Positions 7,677-18,497 of a DNA stretch of 64,000 nucleotides are shown here, piece by piece; positions within the stretch are counted from its first letter, which is position 1, and the number at the start of each line of letters is the position of its first letter. The position numbers and the translations under genes were made by a program. This stretch comes from Bacteroidales bacterium (lineage in GTDB: Bacteria; Bacteroidota; Bacteroidia; Bacteroidales; UBA932), in assembly GCA_017438975.1 (NCBI GenBank), contig JAFRUH010000031.1, positions 45,326 to 109,325 of the forward strand. The letters run 5' to 3'. The notes beneath the pieces are model-generated. The model did not search any database, was not told where the DNA came from, and was given only the letters and a program-made list of their open reading frames with translations.

Positions 7677-9029
7677 ATGGGGACATTCGATGATTTCATT
7701 CTCTCCCATGAAGGGGATGATCCGGCCCGTCTGCTGCTTTCGCGCGGACGGTTCCCCGACGTGGATATGGACCTGGCGGTCACGACGATCGAGGCGCGGC
7801 GGAAGCTCCGGACCAAGGTTCCGGAGTGGTATGCCGTCCCTTCGCTGCGTTATCCGAAGGTGCTTCCGGCGGAGCAGTGTTCCTCCTCGGAGACCGCCCG
7901 ATATAAAGCCCGGCTCGCCGCCCGGTTTTGGGAGGGTGTTCCCTCCGGAACCCATGGCCACCCTCGGCCGTGTAAGAGGGAGGGGCCCTTCGGGAGGGGT
8001 CGCGAAGCGACGGTTCACGAGGGAACACCCTCCCAAAACGAATGGGAAGGTGAGCCGGGCGCTCGGATTGCAGACCTGACGGGAGGACTCGGGGTCGACA
8101 GCCAGGCTTTCTCGGAAGTGTTCGGGAAGGTGCTTTACAACGAGATGGACCCGACTCTCGCAAAAGCGGCGGAGTATAATTTCAAGGCACTAGGAATCAA
8201 TAACATAGAAGTCCTGAATTACTGCCTTTCTTCAGCTGGCGGAGAGGGGGTCTCCGTCGGAGAAATCCTCGGCGGTTTCTCTCCGGATGTCCTCTATCTC
8301 GACCCTGCCAGAAGGGCCTCGGACGGAAGGAAAGTATTCCTCATCGAAGACTGCCGGCCGGATGTCCTCGGCCTCCTTCCCGATCTTTTCGCAGCCTGCC
8401 GGTTCATCCTGTTGAAACTCTCCCCGATGGCGGATATCTCGATGGCTGCGGAGCGTCTCTCGCACGTGCGGGAGGTCCATGCCGTCGCTTCAGGCGGGGA
8501 ATGCAAGGAACTGCTCTTCGTGCTGGACCGGGACTGGGAAGGGGAGTATGCCATCATCGCGGCGGAGTCAGGGGCGACTTTCCGTTTCCTGCCCTCCGGG
8601 GAGAAGGGCGCCGCCGCCCGCCTGGCCGATCATCCCGAGGTGCTTGGGAGCTGCCGCTATCTTTATGAACCCGGCAAGGCGCTCCTCAAGTCCGGAGCCT
8701 TCCGTCTCCTATCGGAACGCTTCGGAATGATCAAAGCAGGTAATCACACGCATCTCTATCTGACTGAGGAAGTTCCGGAGGAACTGAAACCGCTCGGAAA
8801 GACCTTCGGAATCCTGGAGGTCCAGCCTTTGGCCAGCCACATGCTGAAGACGGTCGGGAAGCGATGGCCCCGTGCCGAAGTCACGGCCAGGAACGTTCCG
8901 CTCACCTCCGAAGTGCTTCGTAGAAAGATGGGTTGCGCGTCCGGCGGTGACATCCATATCTTCGGCGTCCGGTTTGACTTCCGGTCCGGATCCTCAGAGA
9001 ATAAACTGCTGATTACCAAAGTGTTGTAG
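7677..9029 (+). CDS. Class I SAM-dependent methyltransferase with THUMP-like domain, carrying an in-frame repeat insertion
   Basis: 450 aa. The core resembles Bacteroidota THUMP-like methyltransferases: an N-terminal helical part ending in SSSETARYKA, the SAM-binding motif I ADLTGGLGVDS, a motif IV-like VLYLDPARR, and a C-terminal THUMP-like region. These proteins are presumed RNA methyltransferases; the target is not known. Between ARYKARLAARF and GARIADLTGG about 47 residues of low-complexity, Pro/Gly/Arg-rich sequence correspond to a 115-bp palindromic element (7925-8039) and its flanks. Reading frame is preserved, so the gene may still work. Without the insert the protein would be about 400 aa. 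The -7 box placement implies a leaderless mRNA. Confidence 0.8.
   Translation: MGTFDDFILSHEGDDPARLLLSRGRFPDVDMDLAVTTIEARRKLRTKVPEWYAVPSLRYPKVLPAEQCSSSETARYKARLAARFWEGVPSGTHGHPRPCKREGPFGRGREATVHEGTPSQNEWEGEPGARIADLTGGLGVDSQAFSEVFGKVLYNEMDPTLAKAAEYNFKALGINNIEVLNYCLSSAGGEGVSVGEILGGFSPDVLYLDPARRASDGRKVFLIEDCRPDVLGLLPDLFAACRFILLKLSPMADISMAAERLSHVREVHAVASGGECKELLFVLDRDWEGEYAIIAAESGATFRFLPSGEKGAAARLADHPEVLGSCRYLYEPGKALLKSGAFRLLSERFGMIKAGNHTHLYLTEEVPEELKPLGKTFGILEVQPLASHMLKTVGKRWPRAEVTARNVPLTSEVLRRKMGCASGGDIHIFGVRFDFRSGSSENKLLITKVL
7925..8039. repeat. 115-bp palindromic (MITE/REP-like) element inside a coding sequence
   Basis: Perfect 21-bp terminal inverted repeat: 7925-7945 (GTTTTGGGAGGGTGTTCCCT plus C) pairs with 8019-8039. 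Inside, GAACC (7948-7952) can pair with GGTTC (8012-8016) and a smaller hairpin GTCGC-gaa-GCGAC lies at 7999-8011. No transposase and no clear target-site duplication. The element is read through in the methyltransferase frame. Confidence 0.75.
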
Positions 9030-9037
9030 ATCAGTGG

Positions 9038-9679
9038 CTAGGCCTTTTGCTTCCCTTCGTACTCCCGGCACCAGGCCGTGAGGGGACATTCGGCACACTT
9101 GGGGTTTCTCGCCGTGCAGATGTAGCGGCCGTGCAGGATCAGCCAGTGATGGGAAACGGCCCTCTTGTCGAGGGGAATGTACTTTTCGAGGTCCTTTTCC
9201 ACGGCTTCGGGCGTTTTCCCGTCGGAGAGGCCGAGCCGGTGGGAAACACGGAAGACGTGGGTGTCCACGGCGATGACGGGCTGGTCGTAGACGACGGAAG
9301 CGATGACGTTGGCCGTCTTCCTCCCGACGCCGGGAAGGCTCATCAGCGCATCGATGTCGGAAGGGACCTCCCCATCGAAATCCGAAAGAAGTTTCCGGGC
9401 CATGGCGGCCAGGTGCGCGGCCTTGCTGTTCGGGTAGGAGACGCTTTTGACATAGGGAAGGACTTCCTCCGGGGTCGCGGCCGCGAGGGATGCGGCGTCG
9501 GGGAAGCGCCCGAACAGGGCGGGAGTCACGAGATTGACCCGCTTGTCCGTGCACTGGGCGGAGAGGATCACGGCGCAGAGGAGCTGGAATACGTTCCCGT
9601 AGCGGAGTTCCGTTTCGGCGACGGGCCGGTTCTCGGAGAACCAGCCTACGATGCCTTCGAAGCGTTGTTTCCTGGTCAT
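9038..9679 (-). CDS. nth: Endonuclease III (DNA glycosylase/AP lyase)
   Basis: 213 aa, the usual length. It removes oxidised pyrimidines from DNA and nicks at abasic sites. The helix-hairpin-helix LPGVGRKTAN carries the catalytic Lys121 and the following VDTHVFRV the catalytic Asp139. The C-terminal iron-sulfur loop is complete: C188-x6-C195-x2-C198-x5-C204. It lies 7 bp downstream of the FtsE-like gene and is probably cotranscribed. Its stop is 8 bp from the convergent methyltransferase stop. Confidence 0.97.
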   Translation of the reverse strand: MTRKQRFEGIVGWFSENRPVAETELRYGNVFQLLCAVILSAQCTDKRVNLVTPALFGRFPDAASLAAATPEEVLPYVKSVSYPNSKAAHLAAMARKLLSDFDGEVPSDIDALMSLPGVGRKTANVIASVVYDQPVIAVDTHVFRVSHRLGLSDGKTPEAVEKDLEKYIPLDKRAVSHHWLILHGRYICTARNPKCAECPLTAWCREYEGKQKA

Positions 9680-9686
9680 CAGATCG

Positions 9687-10388
9687 TTACGTCAGATTCA
9701 ACAACCTCCGGGGGGGCAGTTCCCCGCATTTTTCATCGGTGCAGGAGAATACGCGCCCTGGATAATTTTCGAAGATCGTCCGGTTGTGGGTCACCATGAC
9801 GACGGCGGTCCCTTCGGCGTTCAGTTTCCGCAGGAGGCGGAGGATGCTGTCCGCCGTTTCGGCGTCGAGGTTCCCGGTCGGTTCGTCCGCGAGGATGACT
9901 TCGGGGGAGTTGAGGAGGGCGCGGGCGATCGCGATCCGCTGCTGTTCGCCGCCGGAGAGCTGGTGGGGCATCTTATGGGCCTTGGTCTCCATCCCGACGT
10001 CCTCGAGGACCCGGTTGATGCGCTCGTCGATCTTCTGCTTGTCCTTCCACCCGGTGGAGCGGAGCACGAATTCGAGGTTCCGGTCCACGGTCCTGTCCAT
10101 CAGGAGCTGGAAGTCCTGGAACACGACGCCGAGCTTCCGGCGCAGGTATGGTATGTCTTTTGAACGGATTTTCCGCAGGTCATATCCGCAGACGGTTCCC
10201 TCGCCGGTGCGAAGGGGATTCTCCGCCGTGACGGTCCGGATGATCGAGGTCTTGCCGGTGCCGACTTTGCCGACGATGTAGGCGAAGTCGCCCGGAAAGA
10301 TGTCCATGTCCAGTCCATAAATGACGGTCGATTCGCCGTTTAGGATGTCGGCCTTGCGGAAAGAGATGATCGGTTGCGCTTTGTCCAT
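9687..10388 (-). CDS. ftsE: FtsE-like ABC transporter ATPase
   Basis: 233 aa ABC ATPase: Walker A GKVGTGKTS (40-48), Q-loop VVFQDFQLL, signature LSGGEQQ (144-150) and Walker B VILADEPTG (Asp168, Glu169). Length and the QLLMDRTVDRNLEFVL region fit FtsE, which works with FtsX to control peptidoglycan hydrolases during division. No ftsX is in the window, so a LolD/MacB-like ATPase role is not fully excluded. First gene of a unit with nth; a TATCTTTG -7 box sits on the minus strand at 10409-10416. Confidence 0.85.
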   Translation of the reverse strand: MDKAQPIISFRKADILNGESTVIYGLDMDIFPGDFAYIVGKVGTGKTSIIRTVTAENPLRTGEGTVCGYDLRKIRSKDIPYLRRKLGVVFQDFQLLMDRTVDRNLEFVLRSTGWKDKQKIDERINRVLEDVGMETKAHKMPHQLSGGEQQRIAIARALLNSPEVILADEPTGNLDAETADSILRLLRKLNAEGTAVVMVTHNRTIFENYPGRVFSCTDEKCGELPPRRLLNLT

Positions 10389-10408
10389 CTTTTAATGGGT
10401 TGGTTATA

Positions 10409-10416
10409 CAAAGATA
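10409..10416 (-). promoter_or_regulatory. -7 box TATCTTTG for ftsE-nth
   Basis: The plus-strand sequence CAAAGATA is an exact minus-strand TAnnTTTG, 20 bp before the ftsE-like start at 10388. It is divergent from the box at 10430. Confidence 0.6.
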
Positions 10417-10429
10417 CCGAAAAAAATGT

Positions 10430-10437
10430 TATTTTTG
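10430..10437 (+). promoter_or_regulatory. -7 box TATTTTTG for the TPR gene
   Basis: Exact TAnnTTTG, ending 19 bp before the ATG at 10457. It supports that start over the longer upstream frame, which would overlap this box. Confidence 0.6.
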
Positions 10438-10456
10438 TAAAATTAAACGAATAAAC

Positions 10457-13426
10457 ATGAAAATGAAATATTTCGTCGCGGCCTGTGCCGCCCTGCTTCT
10501 CTCTGCGGGCTTCTCCGCGGAGGCCCAGGAAGCTCCGTCGGCCCCGTTCCGGGAGGCGCTTCAACTCTATCAGAAAGGATCCTTCAACCGCGCCGCCGAA
10601 CTCTTCGGCAAGATGGATGACGACATGTCCCGCGGCTATGCTGCCCTGTGCGCCGTCAAGGCGGGGACGAAGGGGTTCGAGAAACTGGCCCAGGCCTATC
10701 TGGACGCCAGTCCCGAATCCGTCCTCTGCCCCCAGATCGACTGGGCGTGGGGAAAGCGGCTCTTCGACGAAGGGGATTACGAAGGCGCATACCTCCATTT
10801 CGGCCGCATCCTGTCCGATGAGATTCAGCGGGATGAACTCACGGAGTATATCTACAAGAGAGCCTACTGCGACTTCGTCCTCGGACGGTATGACCTGGCG
10901 GAACCGGCTTTCCGCTACGTGGAATCCGCTCCGCTGAGCGACTATACCGCTCCGTCCCGGTACAGCATCGCCTTCATCCGGTATTCCGCCAAGGATTTCG
11001 CCAAAGCCTACGACTGGTTCGCAGAGGCGGCGAAGGACCCGCGTTTCGCGGATATCTCCCGGTACTACATGATCGAGTGCCGGTTCATGCAGAAGGATTA
11101 CGACTATGTCATCAACAAGGGGACCGATGCCTTTGCGTCCATTCCGGAGGACCGCCAGCCCCGTCTAGCCCGGATGATCTCCGAGGCCTATCTGGTCCGC
11201 GGTGACGCCGCCAAGGCGAAGGAATACTATGAGAAGAATCTTGTGAACAAGGCGGTGAAGAACCGTTCGGACTATTTCTACGCCGGATCCGTACTGTACG
11301 CCGTGGAAGATTGGCAGGGCGCGATAGACAACTACTCGATGATGCCTGACCGGACCGATTCCCTCGGACAGGTCGCCAATTACCAGATGGGCTACAGCCT
11401 GATCGAAACCCGTGACAAGGTCTCCGCCCTGGGTGCCTTCGCCGACGCTTCGAAAGCCGCCTTCGACCCGGCCATCCAGGAAGACGCCTATTTCAATTAC
11501 GCGAAACTCGCCTTCGACCTGAACAACGATACCTCCGTTTTCGAGGACTACCTGAAAAAATACGGGACCCGCAGCAAGGGAGACAAGATCTACAGCTACA
11601 TGGCGATGGCCGCCCTGCACAACCACGACTATGAGGGTGCCGTCGCCGCTTATGACAACATCGACGAACTCGACGAAGGGATGAAAGGCAACTATATGAA
11701 GGCCTATTTCCTCCGCGGCGCCCAACTGATCGGGAACGGAGCCTGGCGGGATGCGGTGCCCTGCCTGAAGGCGGCGGCCTATTATGTCCCCCGGCAGGAC
11801 CGGTTCAACCAGCTGTCCCGCTACTGGCTCGCTGAATCCTATTTCCGGAGCGGGGACAACAAGTCCGCCCGGGATATCTACCTCGACCTCTACAATCTTT
11901 CCGCCCTCGACGGGAAGCCGGAAGGGGACCTGATTTCCTACAACATCGCCTATACCTACTTCGAGGATGAGGATTTCAGTTCCGCACAGAAATGGTTCCG
12001 GAACTATCTCGACGGGCGCCACGATGCTTTCGGGGCGGATGCGGAGACCCGGATCGGCGACTGCTATTTCTTCAGCAAGGACTATGCGAAAGCCGTGACC
12101 GCCTTTGAGAAGAAGATGGCCGACTACCCGGATGCGGACGATATCTATCCGTACTTCAGGGCAGGCGTGGCGGCCGGGTTGACCGGCGCCAAGGAGCACA
12201 AGGTATCGCTGCTCGAGAACGTGAAGAACGCCTCCCCGAGCGCCCCTTACTATAGCGAAGCCCTCTATGAACTCGGCCGCGCCTATGTAGCCGTCGGGAA
12301 CGAGGATGATGCCGTACGGGCCTTCAAGACCCTCAAATCCAATACTACCGACAACAATTATGCGGCCCGGTCCCTGATCGAACTGGGTATGATCGCCCGG
12401 AACCAGGGGCAGTATGACCGCTCCCTGGACTATTACAAGCAGGTAGTCGAGACGATGGCCGGTTCGGATTACGCCGAGGACGCGCTCGCCGCGATCGAGT
12501 CCCTCTATCAGATCCGCCAGGAACCCGACGCCTATCTGGCCTACGTAGAGAGCCTCGGGGACAAGGCCAGCCGGGACGAAGGCCAGAAGGACAATATGTA
12601 CTACAGCACGGCCGAACAGATCTTCCTGTCCGGGAACTATCCCAAGGCCCTTACGACCTTCGAGAACTATCTCTCGAGGTATCCTTCCGGCTCCCACCTG
12701 GCCCAGGCCGAGTATTACATCGGCGAATGCTGTCGCAACCTCGGCCAGAAAGAAAAGGCCGTGGACTACTACAACAAAGCCGTCGAGGACGGGGCGGAAG
12801 GCTCCTTCAAGGAACTGTCCATGCTGAACTTCTCTTCGCTGTCCTATTCGCTCGGCCGGTATCACGACGCCTACGGCGGCTATACCGCCCTGCTGGAAAG
12901 CGCCGGCTTCGAGGAAAACCGCGCCGCCGCCAGGACCGGAATGATGCGGTCCGCATACAAGGCCCACGAATATGCCAAGGCGATCGAGGCGGCGGATGCC
13001 GTCGCCAAGGATTCCCGTTCCGGGAACGACCTCGTCCGCGAGGCCGATTACATCAAGGCCAAGTCCTGCCTGGCGACGAGCCGGAGGAACGAAGCCCTCA
13101 CCATCCTCGAGAAACTGAAAGCCTGGCCTTCCACGGCAGAAGGCGCCGAAGCGACCGTCCTCCTGATCCAGGACCGCTTCGACCGCGGCCGTTTCGACGA
13201 AATCGAAAAGATGGTCTACGACTTCTCCGCGAAGGCGGGCGGCCAGAACTACTGGCTGGCCAAGGCCTTCATCATCCTGGGCGACGCATTCATGGAAAAG
13301 GGCAATACGGCCCAGGCCAAGGCGACGTACGAGAGCATCCGCAGCGGCTATACCGCTACCGATCCTTCCGACGACGTCCTGGACCAGGTACAGGTGAGAC
13401 TTGACAAAATCGCAAAGAGCAAATGA
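10457..13426 (+). CDS. Exported tetratricopeptide-repeat protein
   Basis: 989 aa from the ATG at 10457; this start gives a signal peptide (KYFVAACAALLLSAGFSAEAQ) and leaves room for the promoter. The mature protein is one long run of TPR helical hairpins (for example GRYDLAEPAFRYVES, KYYEKNLVNKAVKNRSDYFYA-like units and YPKALTTFENYLSRYPSG), similar to periplasmic scaffolds such as YbgF/BamD-like repeats. It has no catalytic motif. The stop overlaps the start of the following outer-membrane protein gene (ATGA), so it probably helps assemble, or works with, that barrel protein (inference). Confidence 0.85.
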   Translation: MKMKYFVAACAALLLSAGFSAEAQEAPSAPFREALQLYQKGSFNRAAELFGKMDDDMSRGYAALCAVKAGTKGFEKLAQAYLDASPESVLCPQIDWAWGKRLFDEGDYEGAYLHFGRILSDEIQRDELTEYIYKRAYCDFVLGRYDLAEPAFRYVESAPLSDYTAPSRYSIAFIRYSAKDFAKAYDWFAEAAKDPRFADISRYYMIECRFMQKDYDYVINKGTDAFASIPEDRQPRLARMISEAYLVRGDAAKAKEYYEKNLVNKAVKNRSDYFYAGSVLYAVEDWQGAIDNYSMMPDRTDSLGQVANYQMGYSLIETRDKVSALGAFADASKAAFDPAIQEDAYFNYAKLAFDLNNDTSVFEDYLKKYGTRSKGDKIYSYMAMAALHNHDYEGAVAAYDNIDELDEGMKGNYMKAYFLRGAQLIGNGAWRDAVPCLKAAAYYVPRQDRFNQLSRYWLAESYFRSGDNKSARDIYLDLYNLSALDGKPEGDLISYNIAYTYFEDEDFSSAQKWFRNYLDGRHDAFGADAETRIGDCYFFSKDYAKAVTAFEKKMADYPDADDIYPYFRAGVAAGLTGAKEHKVSLLENVKNASPSAPYYSEALYELGRAYVAVGNEDDAVRAFKTLKSNTTDNNYAARSLIELGMIARNQGQYDRSLDYYKQVVETMAGSDYAEDALAAIESLYQIRQEPDAYLAYVESLGDKASRDEGQKDNMYYSTAEQIFLSGNYPKALTTFENYLSRYPSGSHLAQAEYYIGECCRNLGQKEKAVDYYNKAVEDGAEGSFKELSMLNFSSLSYSLGRYHDAYGGYTALLESAGFEENRAAARTGMMRSAYKAHEYAKAIEAADAVAKDSRSGNDLVREADYIKAKSCLATSRRNEALTILEKLKAWPSTAEGAEATVLLIQDRFDRGRFDEIEKMVYDFSAKAGGQNYWLAKAFIILGDAFMEKGNTAQAKATYESIRSGYTATDPSDDVLDQVQVRLDKIAKSK

Positions 13427-15168
13427 GTATGAAACGTATTCTTTCCATCATATCCGCGGCACTCCTTCTTTCCGTGTCCGCATTTGCGCAGAATCTCAAT
13501 CCGGTCGTCGAGGTGACAAACACCTATGAGGGCCGCCTCTCCGATATCCATAAGCCCGACCAGCTCCTGAACATTCCCGACTCCGTCACCAAGTTCAAGC
13601 TGGACTTCGATTACTCGGTCTTCGAGAAGCCCTACAAGGGCGCCTACGAGTTCTCGCCGTACCTGATCGCGATGAAACCCGAAGCCGCCCTCGACGAGAC
13701 GGCCCGGTTCTATCTCAGGGCCGGCGCCGGCTATACCCTCCGCCCGGAACTGACCTTCGTCTGGAATCCGAAACTGAACAGGGGCTTTTCCGCCAATGTC
13801 CACGCCGATGCCGGATCCTTCATCGGGAAATACCGCCATATCGACATGGACCGGGGCGAAGACGCCGTCCTCCTGAAATTCGACGGAACGAAGGAAAAGG
13901 GCTGGTATGTCCGCGGCGGACTGGGAACCGACCTGGGTTACGCCTGGCGGACTGGAGAAGCCTCCCTTTCGCTGGATTATGTCAAGCAGATGGACGGTTT
14001 CCCCCGGAAGAGAAATTACGACGGAGTCGTATTCAATCCTTCCGTCCGTTCTACGGATCCCGAGTCGAGTCTATATTACGAGGCCTCGCTGAAATACCGG
14101 TTCGGCCGGGACCGCGTGACGACCCTGGATCCCTTCGACGAGCATTATTCCGCCTTCGAGGCGACCGTCGGACCTGCCCTGGACCCTTCCAGGAAGATCC
14201 TGCTGGACCTTTCTCTCGTGACCGACAAGGTTGGCGTTCCGGTTTATATCGCCCCTGATTTCAGTACAGCCAGGTACGGTACTTTCTCCGGAGGTCATCT
14301 CCTGCTGACTCCTAAATACTCCCAGACGGGCGAGCGTCTGTCCTGGAGCGCCGGGGTCCGTCTCGCATTCCTTTTCAACGGGGGCGACGATTCGCAGGAA
14401 CCGGTCCACTTCGCCCATCGCGGGCAACGGATTTTTCCCGAAATCCATGTCTCCTACAAGATCCTCGAGGAATCGCTTGCCGCCTATGCCGCGGTGACCG
14501 GAGGCCCTGAGCTCCATACCTATGGCTCCATCCTGGAGCGGAACCATTATTTCTCCCTGGGACAGCACGGTACGACGGATTCCTTCGTTTTCGACCATTC
14601 CATCGAGAGGATCAATCTTACGGCGGGCATGAAGGGCAACATCAAGAAGCGTTTCCAGTGGGATCTCAGCGGAGGATACGCCGTCTGGGACCATGCTCTC
14701 ATGGAGTCTATCTTCGTTTCTTCCCCGTATTGCTATTCGGATATGAAACTCGCGTTTGCGGACCTGAAAGTCCTCTTCGATTCGCAGTTCGTCGACGTGG
14801 ACGGGATCCTTTCCTTCAAGCATGCCGCTTCGATGGAAGACAATGCCTTCGCTCCGGCCCTCCTGACGGGCGACATCCGTGCGGCGTATGATTGGAAAGG
14901 CAGGATCAAGGCCGGCCTGACAGGGAATTTCTCCACTTCGAGGGATGCCCGGTATACGGTCCAGGGGACGGGCGGCTCTTCGGTCTCGCAAATCGTAAGG
15001 CTCCCGGGATTCGTCGATCTCGGGCTCTTCGGAGAGTACAATTTCAACCGCCGCTGGTCCGTCTGGGCCAAGGCGGGAAACCTCCTGAACCAGACGATTC
15101 AGCGCGTTCCTTTTTACGCTGAAGACGGGGTCTATTTTACTGCCGGAATCTGCTTGAATATTCAGTAA
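13423..15168 (+). CDS. Outer-membrane beta-barrel protein (TonB-dependent-receptor-like)
   Basis: 581 aa with a signal peptide (KRILSIISAALLLSVSAFAQ). It is rich in alternating aromatic/polar strands and ends in a barrel-like strand (GVYFTAGICLNIQ) after LWAKAGNLLNQ-type sequence common to TonB-dependent receptor ends. No plug domain or TonB box is obvious and it is shorter than a typical receptor. Start at 13423 overlaps the TPR stop; the ATG at 13429 is an alternative. Function unknown; translational coupling to the TPR protein suggests a joint envelope role. Confidence 0.72.
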   Translation: MSMKRILSIISAALLLSVSAFAQNLNPVVEVTNTYEGRLSDIHKPDQLLNIPDSVTKFKLDFDYSVFEKPYKGAYEFSPYLIAMKPEAALDETARFYLRAGAGYTLRPELTFVWNPKLNRGFSANVHADAGSFIGKYRHIDMDRGEDAVLLKFDGTKEKGWYVRGGLGTDLGYAWRTGEASLSLDYVKQMDGFPRKRNYDGVVFNPSVRSTDPESSLYYEASLKYRFGRDRVTTLDPFDEHYSAFEATVGPALDPSRKILLDLSLVTDKVGVPVYIAPDFSTARYGTFSGGHLLLTPKYSQTGERLSWSAGVRLAFLFNGGDDSQEPVHFAHRGQRIFPEIHVSYKILEESLAAYAAVTGGPELHTYGSILERNHYFSLGQHGTTDSFVFDHSIERINLTAGMKGNIKKRFQWDLSGGYAVWDHALMESIFVSSPYCYSDMKLAFADLKVLFDSQFVDVDGILSFKHAASMEDNAFAPALLTGDIRAAYDWKGRIKAGLTGNFSTSRDARYTVQGTGGSSVSQIVRLPGFVDLGLFGEYNFNRRWSVWAKAGNLLNQTIQRVPFYAEDGVYFTAGICLNIQ

Positions 15169-15175
15169 TTTTTCA

Positions 15176-15182
15176 TATATTT

Positions 15183-15183
<1 letters not shown>
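15176..15183 (+). promoter_or_regulatory. -7 box TATATTTG for gyrB
   Basis: Exact TAnnTTTG located just after the upstream stop and 37 bp before the gyrB ATG. A perfect inverted repeat starts at its last base. Confidence 0.6.
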
Positions 15184-17230
<2,047 letters not shown>

Positions 17231-17234
17231 TACT

Positions 17235-18497
17235 ATGTTGGACATTTTTGACAGAATCACCCGGGATTCCGGCGGCCCTATCGGCCAGTATTTCGAACAA
17301 GGTTTCGGTTATTACATGTACCCGCGTCTCGAAGGAGAACTCGGCCCGCACATGATTTTCAACGGGATTCCGGTCCTGAACTGGAGCCTGAACAACTATC
17401 TCGGCCTCGCCAACCATCCGGCGGTCCGCAAGGCGGATGCCGATGCTGCCGCGGAGTGGGGACTTGCCTACCCGATGGGAGCGCGCATGATGTCCGGCCA
17501 TACCCGGTATCACGAGAAGCTCGAGAAGATCTTCGCGGATTTCGAGAAAAAGGAAGATGCCTTCCTGTTCAATTTCGGCTACCAGGGCATCGTCTCCGCG
17601 ATTGACGCCCTCGTCGCCAGGCACGATGTAATCGTCTACGATGCGGAATGCCATGCCTGCCTGCTGGACGGCATCCGCCTGCATATCGGCGAGAAATACA
17701 AATACCGCCACAACAATATGGCCGACTGCGAGAAGATCCTCGCCAGGGCCTGCGCGAAGGCGGAAGAGAACGGCGGCGGTGTCCTCCTGATCACCGAAGG
17801 CGTGTACGGCATGACCGGAGCCCTCGGCAAACTGGACAAGATCGTGGCGCTGAAGGAAAAGTATCCTTTCCGGATCCTCATCGACGACGCCCACGGATTC
17901 GGTCTCCTCGGGGAGCACGGACGGGGCACGTCCGAGCATTTCGGTGTCATGGACGGAATCGACCTCTACATCGGGGCTTTCGCCAAGAGCATGGCCTCGA
18001 TCGGCGGATTCATCGCCGGTCCCCATTCGATCATCAACTACCTCCGCATGAACATGCGTTCGCAGATGTACGCCAAGAGCCTTCCGATGCCCCTCGTGCT
18101 CGGAAACATCAAGCGGATGGAGATCATCGATTCGCCGGAGGGTGATGAGCTGCGCCGCAAGTGCTGGCAGATCACCCATGCGATCCAGAACGGTTTCAAG
18201 GCCGAAGGTTTCGATATCGGGGAGGCTGAGGCCTGCGTCACGCCGGTCCATATCAAGGGCGGTGTAGCCCAGGCGACCAAGATGGCCAAGGACCTTCGGG
18301 AGAATTACCGGATCTTCTGTTCGATGGTCATCTACCCGGTCATTCCGAAGGGAATGATCATCTTCCGGATCGTATCCACGGCCGCCCATACCATGGAGGA
18401 TGTCGAGTACACCCTCAAGGCTTTCAAGGAAATCAAGGCGAAACTCGATGCCGGCGCCTATGACGGTGACGATATCGCGGCCATGACCGTGAAGTAA
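17235..18497 (+). CDS. Alpha-oxoamine synthase, probable serine palmitoyltransferase-type (or cysteate acyltransferase)
   Basis: 420 aa from the ATG at 17235, 4 bp after gyrB; the frame extends upstream into gyrB but that start is unlikely. PLP fold type I features: NNYLGLANHP, the aldimine-facing DAECHACLLDG, IDDAHGFG (Asp218, His220) and the PLP lysine in GAFAKSMASIGG (Lys251). This family condenses an amino acid with an acyl thioester. The sequence looks closer to Bacteroidota serine palmitoyltransferase or sulfonolipid SulA-like enzymes than to BioF or Kbl. The next gene, overlapping by 1 nt, is a short-chain reductase, as expected for making a sphingoid or capnoid base. Substrate (serine or cysteate) cannot be decided here. 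Confidence 0.75.
   Translation: MLDIFDRITRDSGGPIGQYFEQGFGYYMYPRLEGELGPHMIFNGIPVLNWSLNNYLGLANHPAVRKADADAAAEWGLAYPMGARMMSGHTRYHEKLEKIFADFEKKEDAFLFNFGYQGIVSAIDALVARHDVIVYDAECHACLLDGIRLHIGEKYKYRHNNMADCEKILARACAKAEENGGGVLLITEGVYGMTGALGKLDKIVALKEKYPFRILIDDAHGFGLLGEHGRGTSEHFGVMDGIDLYIGAFAKSMASIGGFIAGPHSIINYLRMNMRSQMYAKSLPMPLVLGNIKRMEIIDSPEGDELRRKCWQITHAIQNGFKAEGFDIGEAEACVTPVHIKGGVAQATKMAKDLRENYRIFCSMVIYPVIPKGMIIFRIVSTAAHTMEDVEYTLKAFKEIKAKLDAGAYDGDDIAAMTVK

Noticed and set aside
10400-10456. Longer N-terminus for the TPR protein
   Set aside because: It would start inside the promoter and place hydrophilic residues before a clear signal peptide. The ATG at 10457 is preferred.
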